From NCBI GenBank assembly GCA_029941135.1, contig JAPYRI010000017.1, positions 1 through 40,618 of the forward strand: a DNA stretch of 40,618 bases. Direction: 5' to 3'. The translations under genes were made by a program, and so were the position numbers. Origin of the DNA: Alphaproteobacteria bacterium (GTDB lineage: Bacteria; Pseudomonadota; Alphaproteobacteria; JAPYRI01). The notes under the pieces were generated by a model. That model saw only the letters and a program-made list of their open reading frames with translations. It was not told the origin of the DNA and did no database searches. Positions 19,022-29,033 of the stretch are shown one piece after another. How positions within the stretch are numbered: the stretch's first letter is position 1; each line of letters opens with the position of its first letter.

Positions 19022-19228
19022 ATGCCCAGTCATGTTTACAAAAAGATCGAAGCTGTCGAATCTTCGACGGAAGGCCTGCAAGCCGTCATTGAGCGTGGGG
19101 TGCCAAAAGCCGCGAAATCCGTTCATAACATTCGCTGGTTCGAGGTCGTCGCGCCGCGCGGCACCGTGGACGACGGTAAAACCGCCAACTGGCAAGTTAC
19201 GATAAAGATCGGCTTTACTCTCAATTGA
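19022..19228 (+). CDS. dodecin family flavin-binding protein
   Basis: 68 aa MPSHVYKKIEAVESSTEGLQAVIERGVPKAAKSVHNIRWFEVVAPRGTVDDGKTANWQVTIKIGFTLN, characteristic dodecin length and pattern. Confidence 0.93.
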   Translation: MPSHVYKKIEAVESSTEGLQAVIERGVPKAAKSVHNIRWFEVVAPRGTVDDGKTANWQVTIKIGFTLN

Positions 19229-20115
19229 TCACGCGAACTGAATCAAAATCGATCAAATTAATTCCAATTAAAGTTGAAAGCGAAACCGTGACTGAATTTT
19301 CAGAGCAATCCCATTTGGAAGAAGCTTTACACCGTGTTCAGAAAACAACTGATCCGCGTCTAAAAGAAGTACTTGAAGCGTTTATCAAACACATGTTTGC
19401 CTTCGTAAATGACGTGAAGCCGTCAGAAAAAGAGTGGATGGCTGGAATTCAGTTCCTCACTGAAGTCGGTCAAAAGTGCGACAACGTGCGTCAAGAGTAC
19501 ATTTTATTTTCCGATACCTTCGGGATCACCATGCTGGTCGATCACCACAATCATAAAGCTGTGCCCGGGGTGACAGAAAGCTCTGTCCTGGGGCCATTCT
19601 ATCGGGAAGGTGCTCCGGCTTACCAAAATGGCGAAAGTATGTGCCAGGACAGCGCGGGCGATCCCGTTGTTATCGCCGGGACGGTAAAAGACGTTCAGGG
19701 TAAACCGATAGCCAACGCAAAACTCGATGTTTGGCAAACCGCTGCTAACGGTTTTTATCAAGTTCAGGACCCGCTCCAGTCTGACTTTAATTTGTCCGGT
19801 GTCTATCATACCGATGATGACGGGCACTTCGAGGTTAGAACAGTCAAACCGGTGAGTTACACTGTTCCCGACGATGGCCCGGTGGGCCGCTTATTAAACG
19901 CGACAGGGCGTCATGCCTACCGTCCGGCCCACGTTCATTTTGTGATCTCCGCGGACAATTACAAACCGGTCGTCACACAGTTGTTTACCGACGACGATGC
20001 TTATTTACGGTCAGATGCCGTGTTTGGTGTAAAGGATAGTTTGGTTATCCATTATACGCCTGAAGACAAAGGCTATAAGGTGTCGTACGACTTCGGGCTC
20101 AAATCCGCGGATTGA
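19225..20115 (+). CDS. intradiol ring-cleavage dioxygenase (hydroxyquinol/catechol 1,2-dioxygenase-like)
   Basis: N-terminal dioxygenase helical domain; SVLGPFYREGAP; DVWQTAANGFYQVQD; RPAHVHFVIS. GTG 19288 is an alternative start. Confidence 0.92.
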   Translation: MITRTESKSIKLIPIKVESETVTEFSEQSHLEEALHRVQKTTDPRLKEVLEAFIKHMFAFVNDVKPSEKEWMAGIQFLTEVGQKCDNVRQEYILFSDTFGITMLVDHHNHKAVPGVTESSVLGPFYREGAPAYQNGESMCQDSAGDPVVIAGTVKDVQGKPIANAKLDVWQTAANGFYQVQDPLQSDFNLSGVYHTDDDGHFEVRTVKPVSYTVPDDGPVGRLLNATGRHAYRPAHVHFVISADNYKPVVTQLFTDDDAYLRSDAVFGVKDSLVIHYTPEDKGYKVSYDFGLKSAD

Positions 20116-20120
20116 CTATA

Positions 20121-20960
20121 ATGGCGGGAGTTATGGGAACAACGCGGCGTATTGCCGGCGGTGGTGGGCTAGAACTATCGGTCTATGAGTGCGGCAAATC
20201 GGCAGGCCCCGGTATCTTATTCATACATGGTTTTTGCCAAAGTCACCTGGCCTGGAGTCACCAATTTGAGAGCGTTCTGGCTGAGGAGTTCAAGTTGGTT
20301 GCCCTTGATCTGCGTGGCCACGGCATGTCCGACAAACCACCAGGGCCAGACAACTACACCAAAGGTCAATTTTGGGCAGATGACATTGCAGCGGTCATTG
20401 CTAGACTCGATCTTCAAAAACCAAATTTAGTCGCCTGGTCATACGGCGGCTATGTGCTTTGCGACTATTTACAACGGTACGGCGACAGTGAACTCTCAGG
20501 CGTGGTTTTTGTATCGGCAGGCGTGCGGCGGGGTATGGAGAGCGCGCAAGGGCTCGCGCGGCCTGGCATCATCGATCTGTTGCCTGGGTTGATGTCGACT
20601 GACCTCGATGAAAACATCGCCGCCACGCGGGAGTTCGTAATCAATTGCACATCTGATCCTCCAAGTCAGGGGGATTTGGAACAAACACTGGCCTACAATA
20701 TGATGACGCCACCCCAAGTGCGTGAAGCCATGTTCTCACGGGCCCTTGATTTCTTTCCGGTTTTGTCGACTGTTAAAGTACCGACCTTGGTTATCCACGG
20801 CACGAAGGACGAAGTCATTGATTTGGCCATGGCGGAACTTATTTTGGCGGCGGTACCTGGAGCTCAAAAATCATTTTATGAGGGATTGGGTCATGCTCCA
20901 TTTCGCGAAAACCCTGAACGGTTCAACCTTGAATTAGAAAATTTTGTTCGCTCTTGTTGA
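20121..20960 (+). CDS. alpha/beta hydrolase
   Basis: ILFIHGFCQSHLAWSHQ, ALDLRGHGMSDKP, VAWSYGGYV, GLGHAPFRENPERF. Confidence 0.93.
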   Translation: MAGVMGTTRRIAGGGGLELSVYECGKSAGPGILFIHGFCQSHLAWSHQFESVLAEEFKLVALDLRGHGMSDKPPGPDNYTKGQFWADDIAAVIARLDLQKPNLVAWSYGGYVLCDYLQRYGDSELSGVVFVSAGVRRGMESAQGLARPGIIDLLPGLMSTDLDENIAATREFVINCTSDPPSQGDLEQTLAYNMMTPPQVREAMFSRALDFFPVLSTVKVPTLVIHGTKDEVIDLAMAELILAAVPGAQKSFYEGLGHAPFRENPERFNLELENFVRSC

Positions 20961-20994
20961 AAAGTGACATTTACAACAATGTTGGGGGAGAAAA

Positions 20995-21936
20995 ATGGGA
21001 CACGTTAAAGGACACCACCACGTCACATTGTGTGTGGGCGGTGCACAGGAAGATTACGACTTTCATACCAAATTGTTGGGGCTGCGTAGCGTCAAGAAGA
21101 CCGTTCTGTTTGACGGTGCCGCGCCATTCTACCACCTCTATTACGGTAATTATGAAGGAGATCCCAGCACCCTGATTACGACTTTTCCGATGAAAGGGCG
21201 TGAGGGCAGACGAGGATCCGGTCAAATCAAAACCATTCAATGTTCGATCCCATTGGGTGCGCTGGAATTCTGGGTTGATCGATTAAAATCCTTTGGGATC
21301 GGTAGCGAGAAAAGTGAACGTTTCGGGTCATCACGCCTCGAGTTTTCTCACCCGTGTGGCATTCGGTATGAATTGGTCGAGGTCGAAAATGATCCTCGGC
21401 CCGCAATTTCCGTAGATGGCATTAATGAGGACGTAGGTATCCGGGGTGTGCATGGGGTCGTTGTTTCCGTACGTGATCAGAACGGCATGAACGACTTCAT
21501 GGATCAGGGGTTTGAATGGAAGAAAACTGGCGACGAAGGTGGTTACACCCAGTACGAAGGCGGGGACGGGGGCTCTGGCCGGATAGTTGAAGTCGTTCAT
21601 GAACCTGACGTGCCGCAAGGTAGCTGGACTTTTGGCGCTGGTACGGTTCATCACTGCGCCTTTGCAGTAAACTCCGCTGAAGAGCAGCAAGAAGTAAAAG
21701 ATCAATTGGAAGGCATGGGCTACACCGACGTGTCCGATTCAAAAGACCGCAATTACTTCCATTCTGTTTACGTGCGTACGCCTGGTGGCGCTTTGTTCGA
21801 GGCGGCTTATTCGGTGCCGGATTCCTTTGCCAAAGACGAGAGCCTGGAAGACCTGGGTGCGGAATTTCAATTGCCGCCCTGGCTTGAAGATCAACGAGAG
21901 GAGCTGTTGGCCAAACTGGAAAAAATTGAATACTAA
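20995..21936 (+). CDS. VOC-superfamily ring-cleaving dioxygenase (MhqO/PcpA-like)
   Basis: Two glyoxalase-type modules: GHHHVTLCVGGAQEDYDFHTKLLGLRSVKKTVLFD...YHLYYGN; TVHHCAFAVNS...YFHSVYVRTPGGALFEAAY. Confidence 0.88.
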   Translation: MGHVKGHHHVTLCVGGAQEDYDFHTKLLGLRSVKKTVLFDGAAPFYHLYYGNYEGDPSTLITTFPMKGREGRRGSGQIKTIQCSIPLGALEFWVDRLKSFGIGSEKSERFGSSRLEFSHPCGIRYELVEVENDPRPAISVDGINEDVGIRGVHGVVVSVRDQNGMNDFMDQGFEWKKTGDEGGYTQYEGGDGGSGRIVEVVHEPDVPQGSWTFGAGTVHHCAFAVNSAEEQQEVKDQLEGMGYTDVSDSKDRNYFHSVYVRTPGGALFEAAYSVPDSFAKDESLEDLGAEFQLPPWLEDQREELLAKLEKIEY

Positions 21937-24332
21937 ACCCGGCGACCTTTGGGCAAAGTTTGAAGACTAGCCTCGGCGATGGCATCGGCATCAATGCCGT
22001 AGTGCCGGTATAGATCGTGCAGAGTCCCAGTCTGCCCAAACTTATCAACGCCAAGGGTCTGCACGCGATGACCATGTACCGATCCAAGCCAGGAAAGCGT
22101 TGCCGGGTGACCGTCAATGACAGTGACAATTTGAGCACCGCGGGCGAGGGGGGCGAGCAATTTCTCGACATGTGAAACCGCATTTTCGTCGCCGTCATGG
22201 CGTCTTTTCTGCGCGGTGCTCCAACCGGCATAGAGCCGATCGGCAGAAGTTACCGCGAGCAGACCCCCACCTTGAGTTAGATCCAATATCCGTCCCATGG
22301 CAGTTGCTGCATCGGGTCCCATAACACCTGTGTACGCAATCACAAGATCGCAGCCTTCGGCGGGCTCCCGCAGCCAATACCCGCCGCGGATAATATCGTC
22401 ACGGGTTTGCTTGTTAAGTTCGCGTGCCGGCTGGGCGATCGGTCTTGTCGACAACCGCAGATAAACCGAACCACCCGCTGCGTCGCGGTGTTCAAGGTTT
22501 TCAGCTTCACTGCCATCTCTCTGGATGTACTCAAACGCCCATTCCAGTATTACGGCAAGCTCGTCGACATAAGTTGGCTCAAACGCCGCCAATCCGTCCT
22601 GCGCCATGCCAATCAGTGGGCTGCCAATAGATTGGTGAGCGCCGCCTTCAGGTGCGAGCGAAATACCCGATGGGGTAGCCACCAAAATGAACCTTGCGTC
22701 CTGATAACACGCATAATTGAGCGCATCCAGACCGCGCGCAATGAACGGATCATACAAGGTGCCGATAGGGATGAGGCGTTCACCGAAAATAGTATGTGCC
22801 AATCCGAGCGCGCCAAGAGTAAGGAACAAATTGTTCTCGGCAATGCCGAGCTCGATATGCTGACCCTGCGGGCCCGCATCCCAGATTTGTGCGGACATTA
22901 GCTTCCGTTCCCGGAAAATGTCGTTCTCGGTCTCGCGAGAATAGATCGCGCGACGATTGACCCAAGCACCTAAATTTGTTGACACCGTCACATCCGGTGA
23001 CGTGGTGACGATGCGCTGGGCAAGCGCGGTATCACTTTTCGCGATCTCTCCCAGGATTTTGCCAAAGCCTTCTTGAGTCGACATTTCTCCCCGTATTGGC
23101 GGCAACGGTAATGCCGCGACAGGAATCGAACCGGCCTTCAACCGGCGCGGTCCTTTGGCGTTGAATGGCACGTTTGCGAGGGCAGCTTCGAGATCCGCAG
23201 CCGTTCGGTTCAGACCTGAAAACTTCTCCCAGTCTTGCTCCGGTAAGATGCCATTGCGGTCTCGAAATTCGCTCATGTGGGCTTTGGTCATGATACCCGC
23301 GTGGTTGTCTTTGTGACCCTGCAATGGCAAGCCGTAACCCTTGACGGTATAGGCAATGAAGCAAACCGGGCGGCTTTCCGGCGCGGTTTCAAAAGCCTCA
23401 ACAACCGTTTCCATACAGTGACCGCCGAGATTGGTCATCAGGGAGTGCAAAGAGTCGTCGTCATACTTTGCGACAAGGGATAGCGCGTCCGGGGCAGTGG
23501 TGAGATCCGCGTTCAGTTGTTTGCGCCACGCGGCGCCACCTTGAAATACGAGTGCCGAATACAACATGTTCGGGCATTCATCGATCCATTGGCGCAGATC
23601 GTCGCCTCCGCGTTCGGCAAAGACAGCCTGCAGGCGCTTGCCGTATTTGAGTGTAATGACCTCCCATCCCAAGTTCCTGAAAACGTCGCCATGCTTTTGA
23701 AACAGGCTGTCATTGACGACCGAATCTAAGCTATGCCGATTGTAATCGATCACCCACCAACAATTTTGCAGATCGTGTTTCCAGCCCTCGAGTAGGCATT
23801 CAAAGATGTTGCCTTCGTCTAATTCGGCATCGCCCATTAAAGCGACCATGCGTCCTTCGGGCCAGGCACCCATCATGTTGTGGGATTTTAGATAATCCTG
23901 AACCAGACTAGCAAAGGCGGTGATCGCGACACCTAAGCCCACAGATCCGGTCGAAAAATCAACATCGTCTTTGTCTTTTGTTCGCGACGGATAGGATTGT
24001 GCGCCGTTCAAACCGCGAAAGGTTTTGAGCTGCTCAAGGTTTTGATTGTTGAGCAGGTATTGAATAGCGTGGAAAACTGGGCTTGCGTGCGGTTTTACCG
24101 CAACCCGGTCCTCCGGGCGCAGAATGCGTAAGTACAATGCGGTCATGATGGTGACTAATGAGGCAGAAGAAGCCTGGTGTCCGCCCACTTTCAATCCGTC
24201 TTCGTTGATCCGTTCGTGGTTGGCGTTGTGAATAATGAGCGAAGACAACCATAGAATTTTGCGCTCGAGCGCTTCCAATGTCGCGATATCCATTGCCGGC
24301 AAATCACTTGATGCCGATTGTAAAAACGCCAT
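21933..24332 (-). CDS. transketolase-like / homodimeric pyruvate dehydrogenase E1-like protein
   Basis: Start MAFLQSASSDLP; GGHQASSASLVTIMTALY; GDAELDEGNIFECLLEGWKHDLQNCWWVIDYNRHSLDS (ThDP-binding region); IELGIAENNLF; TPSGISLAPEGGAHQSIGSPLIG. Confidence 0.88.
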   Translation of the reverse strand: MAFLQSASSDLPAMDIATLEALERKILWLSSLIIHNANHERINEDGLKVGGHQASSASLVTIMTALYLRILRPEDRVAVKPHASPVFHAIQYLLNNQNLEQLKTFRGLNGAQSYPSRTKDKDDVDFSTGSVGLGVAITAFASLVQDYLKSHNMMGAWPEGRMVALMGDAELDEGNIFECLLEGWKHDLQNCWWVIDYNRHSLDSVVNDSLFQKHGDVFRNLGWEVITLKYGKRLQAVFAERGGDDLRQWIDECPNMLYSALVFQGGAAWRKQLNADLTTAPDALSLVAKYDDDSLHSLMTNLGGHCMETVVEAFETAPESRPVCFIAYTVKGYGLPLQGHKDNHAGIMTKAHMSEFRDRNGILPEQDWEKFSGLNRTAADLEAALANVPFNAKGPRRLKAGSIPVAALPLPPIRGEMSTQEGFGKILGEIAKSDTALAQRIVTTSPDVTVSTNLGAWVNRRAIYSRETENDIFRERKLMSAQIWDAGPQGQHIELGIAENNLFLTLGALGLAHTIFGERLIPIGTLYDPFIARGLDALNYACYQDARFILVATPSGISLAPEGGAHQSIGSPLIGMAQDGLAAFEPTYVDELAVILEWAFEYIQRDGSEAENLEHRDAAGGSVYLRLSTRPIAQPARELNKQTRDDIIRGGYWLREPAEGCDLVIAYTGVMGPDAATAMGRILDLTQGGGLLAVTSADRLYAGWSTAQKRRHDGDENAVSHVEKLLAPLARGAQIVTVIDGHPATLSWLGSVHGHRVQTLGVDKFGQTGTLHDLYRHYGIDADAIAEASLQTLPKGRRV

Positions 24333-24470
24333 TACTAGCCCTTTCTCCCCGCTGACGCAGCATAGGCATAGTGCCGCCAAAATTCTCGCTAATTTTTCAC
24401 CTGATTTGGCGGGCGCATCGTGTTTACACTGTTCGAAACCAATGGAACTGAACTTGGAAAGGACCACGCC

Positions 24471-25280
24471 ATGACTGATCGATTTGCGAAGTACAAAGAA
24501 CTGGACATCGACCGTCCAGGAGACGGCATTCTGCGTATTACCTTTAATAAGCCTGAGACCTACAATTCACTCGACAAAAACGGTCACCGCGAACTGACCT
24601 ATATCTGGCGGGACATTGACGAAGATCCGGACGTTAGAGTTGCGATCCTCGCAGGCGCGGGCAAAGCCTTCTCGTCGGGCGGTGATTTCGGCATGATCGA
24701 GGACATGATCGATAATGCGCATGACCGTACCCGCGCGTGGAAAGAAGCTCGCGACTTGGTTTACAACATTATCAACTGCTCGAAACCGATTGTGTCGGCC
24801 ATCAATGGCCCTGCGGTAGGGGCAGGTCTGGTTTCAGGCTTATTGGCCGATATCTCGATCGCCGGTAAGTCCGCCCGCATTGTGGATGGGCATACGCGAC
24901 TTGGCGTGGCCGCCGGCGATTCCGCCGTCATTAATTGGCCACTGCTGTGCGGTATGGCCAAGGCAAAATATTTGTTGCTTATGTGCGAACCCGTGGACGG
25001 CGAGGAAGCCGAACGGATCGGGCTCGTTTCGTTATGTGTCGAAGACGACGAGCTGCAAGACAAGGCCCTGGAAATAGCGACAAAATTGGCGGCCGGAGCG
25101 CAGTCAGCAATTAGGTGGACCAAATACGCGCTCAACAATTGGTATCGCACCGCGGGGCCAGCGTTCGATGCGTCAACGGCACTTGAGATGCTTGGCTTCA
25201 CCAACGATGAAGCGAAAGAAGGAGTCGCGGCTTTCCGCCAAAAACGCGAACCCAAGTTCGATCCTACATCTTTTGCTTAA
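24471..25280 (+). CDS. enoyl-CoA hydratase/isomerase family protein
   Basis: [56 protein letters not shown]. Confidence 0.95.
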   Translation: MTDRFAKYKELDIDRPGDGILRITFNKPETYNSLDKNGHRELTYIWRDIDEDPDVRVAILAGAGKAFSSGGDFGMIEDMIDNAHDRTRAWKEARDLVYNIINCSKPIVSAINGPAVGAGLVSGLLADISIAGKSARIVDGHTRLGVAAGDSAVINWPLLCGMAKAKYLLLMCEPVDGEEAERIGLVSLCVEDDELQDKALEIATKLAAGAQSAIRWTKYALNNWYRTAGPAFDASTALEMLGFTNDEAKEGVAAFRQKREPKFDPTSFA

Positions 25281-25637
25281 CTTGGCACTACCGCCGGGCT
25301 TTTACTCTGCCGCCACCGGTAAGGGCGCGCTCAAGAGCTCATTGCGCACTAGAATAATTCTCAACCCCTAAACTGGACCGAGAGACGGGTGTGGCGCTAA
25401 GAACTAACGCATTGAACATGTCGCTGATACCAAGATATTCCTTCTCTCTTCTTTCCTCTCAATCTCGAAATTCAGAAGACAGGGAGTTACTATACGATGC
25501 CCTAAAGGAGATTCACCTTTTTCACGGGAGGGCGATATGAACGAACACGAACAAGTTCTCCGTATTATCCAGACGAAGAACTAATTGCCCATCGAGCTTG
25601 ACCCCGTGCCAATTCACGACCTTCTTGGTGATCACTA

Positions 25638-26660
25638 ATGAAAATTGCGCTCTATGCGAATACTCACGGCATTCCCTATCGCGATGCCACCGACCTGCAT
25701 GCCGAATCGGTCTCTACTGACCAGATGCAGCCAATTAATACCGCGCAACAGGCGGAACGCTCGGGATTTCACTCTATCTGGTTTCCGGACCACGTTTGTA
25801 TGCCGATAGCCTCGGACAGTGCGCATACGGCCAACGCATCCGGCGAGCGCGCTTATTCGGCGCAGCATAATATGCTTGATGCACAGATCGTAATGGGAGC
25901 AGTCGCTGCCTCGACCACCACCATCAAGTTAGGCACCACCTGTTTGATCGCACCATATCGCCACCCCTTATCTGATGCTCGCCAACTCGCCACTATTGAT
26001 GTGCTTTCCGAGGGACGTGTGATCGTGGGTGTGGCGGCTGGATGGATGGCAGAGGAGTACTCGGCACTAGGTTTGGATATCAGCGAGCGGAATTCCCGTC
26101 TTGAAGAATGTATTGAGATCTACAAGCGATCCTGGACTGATTCAGTCGTCGAGTTTCAAGGCAAACACTATCAGTTCAGCAATTTATCGATGGACCCCAA
26201 ACCGGTTCAGCCCTCAGGGCCGCCTGTGGTCTTTGGTGCAGTCACTCCAGCCGGTGCCCGCCGGGCAATTCGCTGTGCAGATGGCCTGTACCCACTGTTT
26301 TTGGACCCTACGGCACGGCCAGATCGTTACCTAAATTTGCAAGATGAAATCCGTCGCGAAGCCGAGCGAATCGGTAAATCCACTGAAGGATTTCATATGC
26401 TCTGTGCCGCGTCAGGCAGGCTCACTGATACAGCACAGCCAACTGGTCAAGCTCGCTCTATTTGCACCGGATCCGTTGACCAGGTGCTTGAGGATCTGGC
26501 TGGGTTCGCTGACAACGGCTACTCACTTGTCGTACTGGCACTGGATTGCCCTTCTAAAACTCGCGCAGAATTTATCGAGCAAATCGAGCGATTTGGCCAG
26601 GAAGTAATTCCGGAGGCATCCAGATTGACCCCGAGTGGCGAATGGCAGCCCGTTGACTAG
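25638..26660 (+). CDS. LLM-class (luciferase-like, F420/FMN-dependent) oxidoreductase
   Basis: SGFHSIWFPDHVCMP, LGTTCLIAPYRHPLSDARQLATIDVLSEGRVIVGVAAGWMAEEYSALG. Confidence 0.92.
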   Translation: MKIALYANTHGIPYRDATDLHAESVSTDQMQPINTAQQAERSGFHSIWFPDHVCMPIASDSAHTANASGERAYSAQHNMLDAQIVMGAVAASTTTIKLGTTCLIAPYRHPLSDARQLATIDVLSEGRVIVGVAAGWMAEEYSALGLDISERNSRLEECIEIYKRSWTDSVVEFQGKHYQFSNLSMDPKPVQPSGPPVVFGAVTPAGARRAIRCADGLYPLFLDPTARPDRYLNLQDEIRREAERIGKSTEGFHMLCAASGRLTDTAQPTGQARSICTGSVDQVLEDLAGFADNGYSLVVLALDCPSKTRAEFIEQIERFGQEVIPEASRLTPSGEWQPVD

Positions 26661-26835
26661 CCCACTTCGCTAAATTCCGTAAGCTATGGAGACGTTCGCT
26701 CTAAGCTCCGCATACAGAGAGCCCCACGAAGGTTGGGAAGTGCGATTTGAAGGTATTTTCAAGTTAACCACTGCTAACTGTTATTTCAGTGATCAAAATA
26801 TACAAGCGCCACAGATATTCTTATGAATTTATCAG

Positions 26836-27885
26836 TTACGCCATTTGGTTCCAACGGTTGAGCAAATTGGCCATAGTTATCATGTCGTTTGCGGTAAGAC
26901 CTTGGTGAATCGACAGAATGGTTACGTGCTGTCTCAGGCTGCGCTCAAACGGAAAGTTATCGAGAGGGGCTGCAGAATAGTCCGTTGTCCAAAACGCCTC
27001 GCACTCAACATTATGCATGCGCATAAAGGCGTTCAAACCCTTGCGGTCTTGCACCCACACTGGATAGTTTCACGGACAAGCTCCGTCAGGTAATTCGGCT
27101 AATAAGGGACGGACATTTTTACCTGCAGTAAAATGTTGATCTAGAACGCGATAGTTAACCTGTCGCGATGTCTTTATGAACGCGTGATCTATGTGAGCGA
27201 GCAGCAATCGGCTCAGCGCGGGTAGACCCAATCGACACGATCAAGTTCAAGTTTCGTGCCTCCAAACGCCGATATCGATCCGGCGTCTGGATCCGATCGA
27301 TAATCTGCTATGAACATTCGCTCTAAAAACTCTACCGCAGGTTCGAGCAAATAGCTTTTGACCCTTCGGCTACCGTTCGGGAATTGATACAATAAGGTCG
27401 CCTCGATCATCCCTTTTAGTTACCCGCCACTGCAATCTCTTTTGGGGCACGTCGCGGTAAGGTTGGGCCATCAGAAGGGTGAGTAACGTGCAATGCATAG
27501 CCTCCGCCGTCGGTTATAGTGAGGCTCTTTGGCAAACTGAATATTTCCAAATCGCCATCGCTCCCCAGAGGCTGGCCATTTTTACCTGCCGAATACAGTC
27601 CATGAGTATTGTCTTCGATTAGTGAAAGTCGGCTTTTACAAGCGCGTCTAATTCAGCGCCGCAAGAGTACGCAGGAACCAATACGCGATCACCAGCGTTT
27701 AATCCGAGGTCATGCGCACCATGCCAAATGGCAGCGCGGCCATTATACCAGAGCTCGAGTATAGCGGAGTTGAAGGGATGTGGGTTTGACTGGTTTTGGC
27801 GACGAAATTTGAGCCCGGCAAATCCGATCCCATGCGTAAGCCCGTGCCCCACAACAACCTCCGTGAATATGCCCAATATTAACAA
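26836..27885 (-). pseudogene. DegT/DnrJ/EryC1-type PLP aminotransferase pseudogene
   Basis: Minus-strand pieces in order: YNGRAAIWHGAHDLGLNAGDRVLVPAYSCGAELDALVKADF; SLIEDNTHGLYSAGKNGQPLGSDGDLEIFSLPKSLTITDGGGYAL; LEPAVEFLERMFIADYRS; VNYRVLDQHFTAG; LAELPDGACP*NYPVWVQDRKGLNAFMRMHNVECEAFWTTDY; FPFERSLRQHVTILSIHQGLTANDM. Interrupted by stops, frame changes and an internal deletion. Confidence 0.82.
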
Positions 27886-27915
27886 GGGGCTAGACTCATA
27901 AGGTCTAACCCCTTG
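27883..27915 (-). terminator. putative intrinsic terminator downstream of tRNA-Asn
   Basis: CAAGGGG-C-TAGAC/tcataag/GTCTA-A-CCCCTTG hairpin (one mismatch), followed on the minus strand by TTAATATT. Confidence 0.6.
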
Positions 27916-27922
27916 CTTGTAT

Positions 27923-27998
<76 letters not shown>

Positions 27999-28599
27999 TA
28001 AGTGGTCAAGACGCTTTTGATTATGGCGTCTTGGGCGCTTTATACCAAAGTCAAATTTACGAAACCAGACCTGTCTTACCCAAAATCTGAGACACGGTAA
28101 CATTTTGCCCCAGTGCCATCAGCAGCGGAGTTTGACGTGCTGTGGTTTACAAAACCTGAATGCGACCACTTTCTTGTGACACAACTGGCGCATGGCCGTT
28201 TCACGCCTACCTATTAATGGTGTAATTTTTGCGCCAGGCAAGAGAAATAAGGGATACGTCATGAACCCAATTTTTGTTTTGGCGGTTGGATTAAGCGCGA
28301 GCGCAAATGAAGCTGCGAAATACAGAGTACTAATGAAAATTGTGTTCCCGTTGACGCGATTGACGAGTTGCGGGCTTATGATAACGACACCATGTCAGTA
28401 TTTGGTAATGGGCGCGAGCTCGCACGCATTGTTGTTGTTATTAGAGGGACATCAAACACGTGGATGATGCATCTCATTCACAAAGTTCGTTTCGAAGCCA
28501 GGGGCGATGGCCTATTGTGTCCGGAGGGCGCGGATACGTTGGTGTTGGATGGTCGCCATCATCCGGATTGGGCAAACCGCCCACATTGTCTTGGTTATC

Positions 28600-28815
28600 G
28601 ACGCCGCTGTCGCAGCTGCACATCGCCATTTTTACGCCAGTTGGCTTCTTGCGGAACCTGGTCGTGGCGGCAAGGGTACCTCTTTGACAGATGCGCAATA
28701 CTTGTTGGGCCACTCAAGCATTATGGTAACGGGCGATACTTACGGCCACATGCTGCCGACGCGCGGTGATGAAGCTGCCGAATACGCGCAAGCTGAACGG
28801 GCGCTATTGGAGTAG
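28600..28815 (+). pseudogene. C-terminal remnant of a tyrosine recombinase (phage-type integrase)
   Basis: HRHFYASWLLAEPGRGGKGTSLTDAQYLLGHSSIMVTGDTYGHMLPTRGDEAAEYAQAERALLE: HxxR-like, LGHSS and terminal Tyr regions. No intact upstream catalytic or N-terminal domain in any frame. Confidence 0.8.
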
Positions 28816-29033
28816 GGGTCTGGACGCATTGCGCTCTGGTGGCTGCGGAAATCTGGAGACCATTTTTGTTGTGTTTTTGATGAGAACAGCTGCTGGTAGT
28901 AAACGGTAGTAGGTGGAAAAATGGCGGTTTTAAAAGTATTTGTTGGATTTAGCTGTGTTTTGCTGGAAAAGAATCTTGCAGGTGTACAGCAGTGTTAAAT
29001 CGTCATAACCATTTGATATATATAGTAAAAAAC

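Noticed and set aside
21497-22231. Minus-strand 244-aa ORF spanning the VOC dioxygenase and E1 3' ends
   Set aside because: Runs through two well-supported genes in wrong frames; Pro/Arg/Leu-rich composition typical of a shadow ORF
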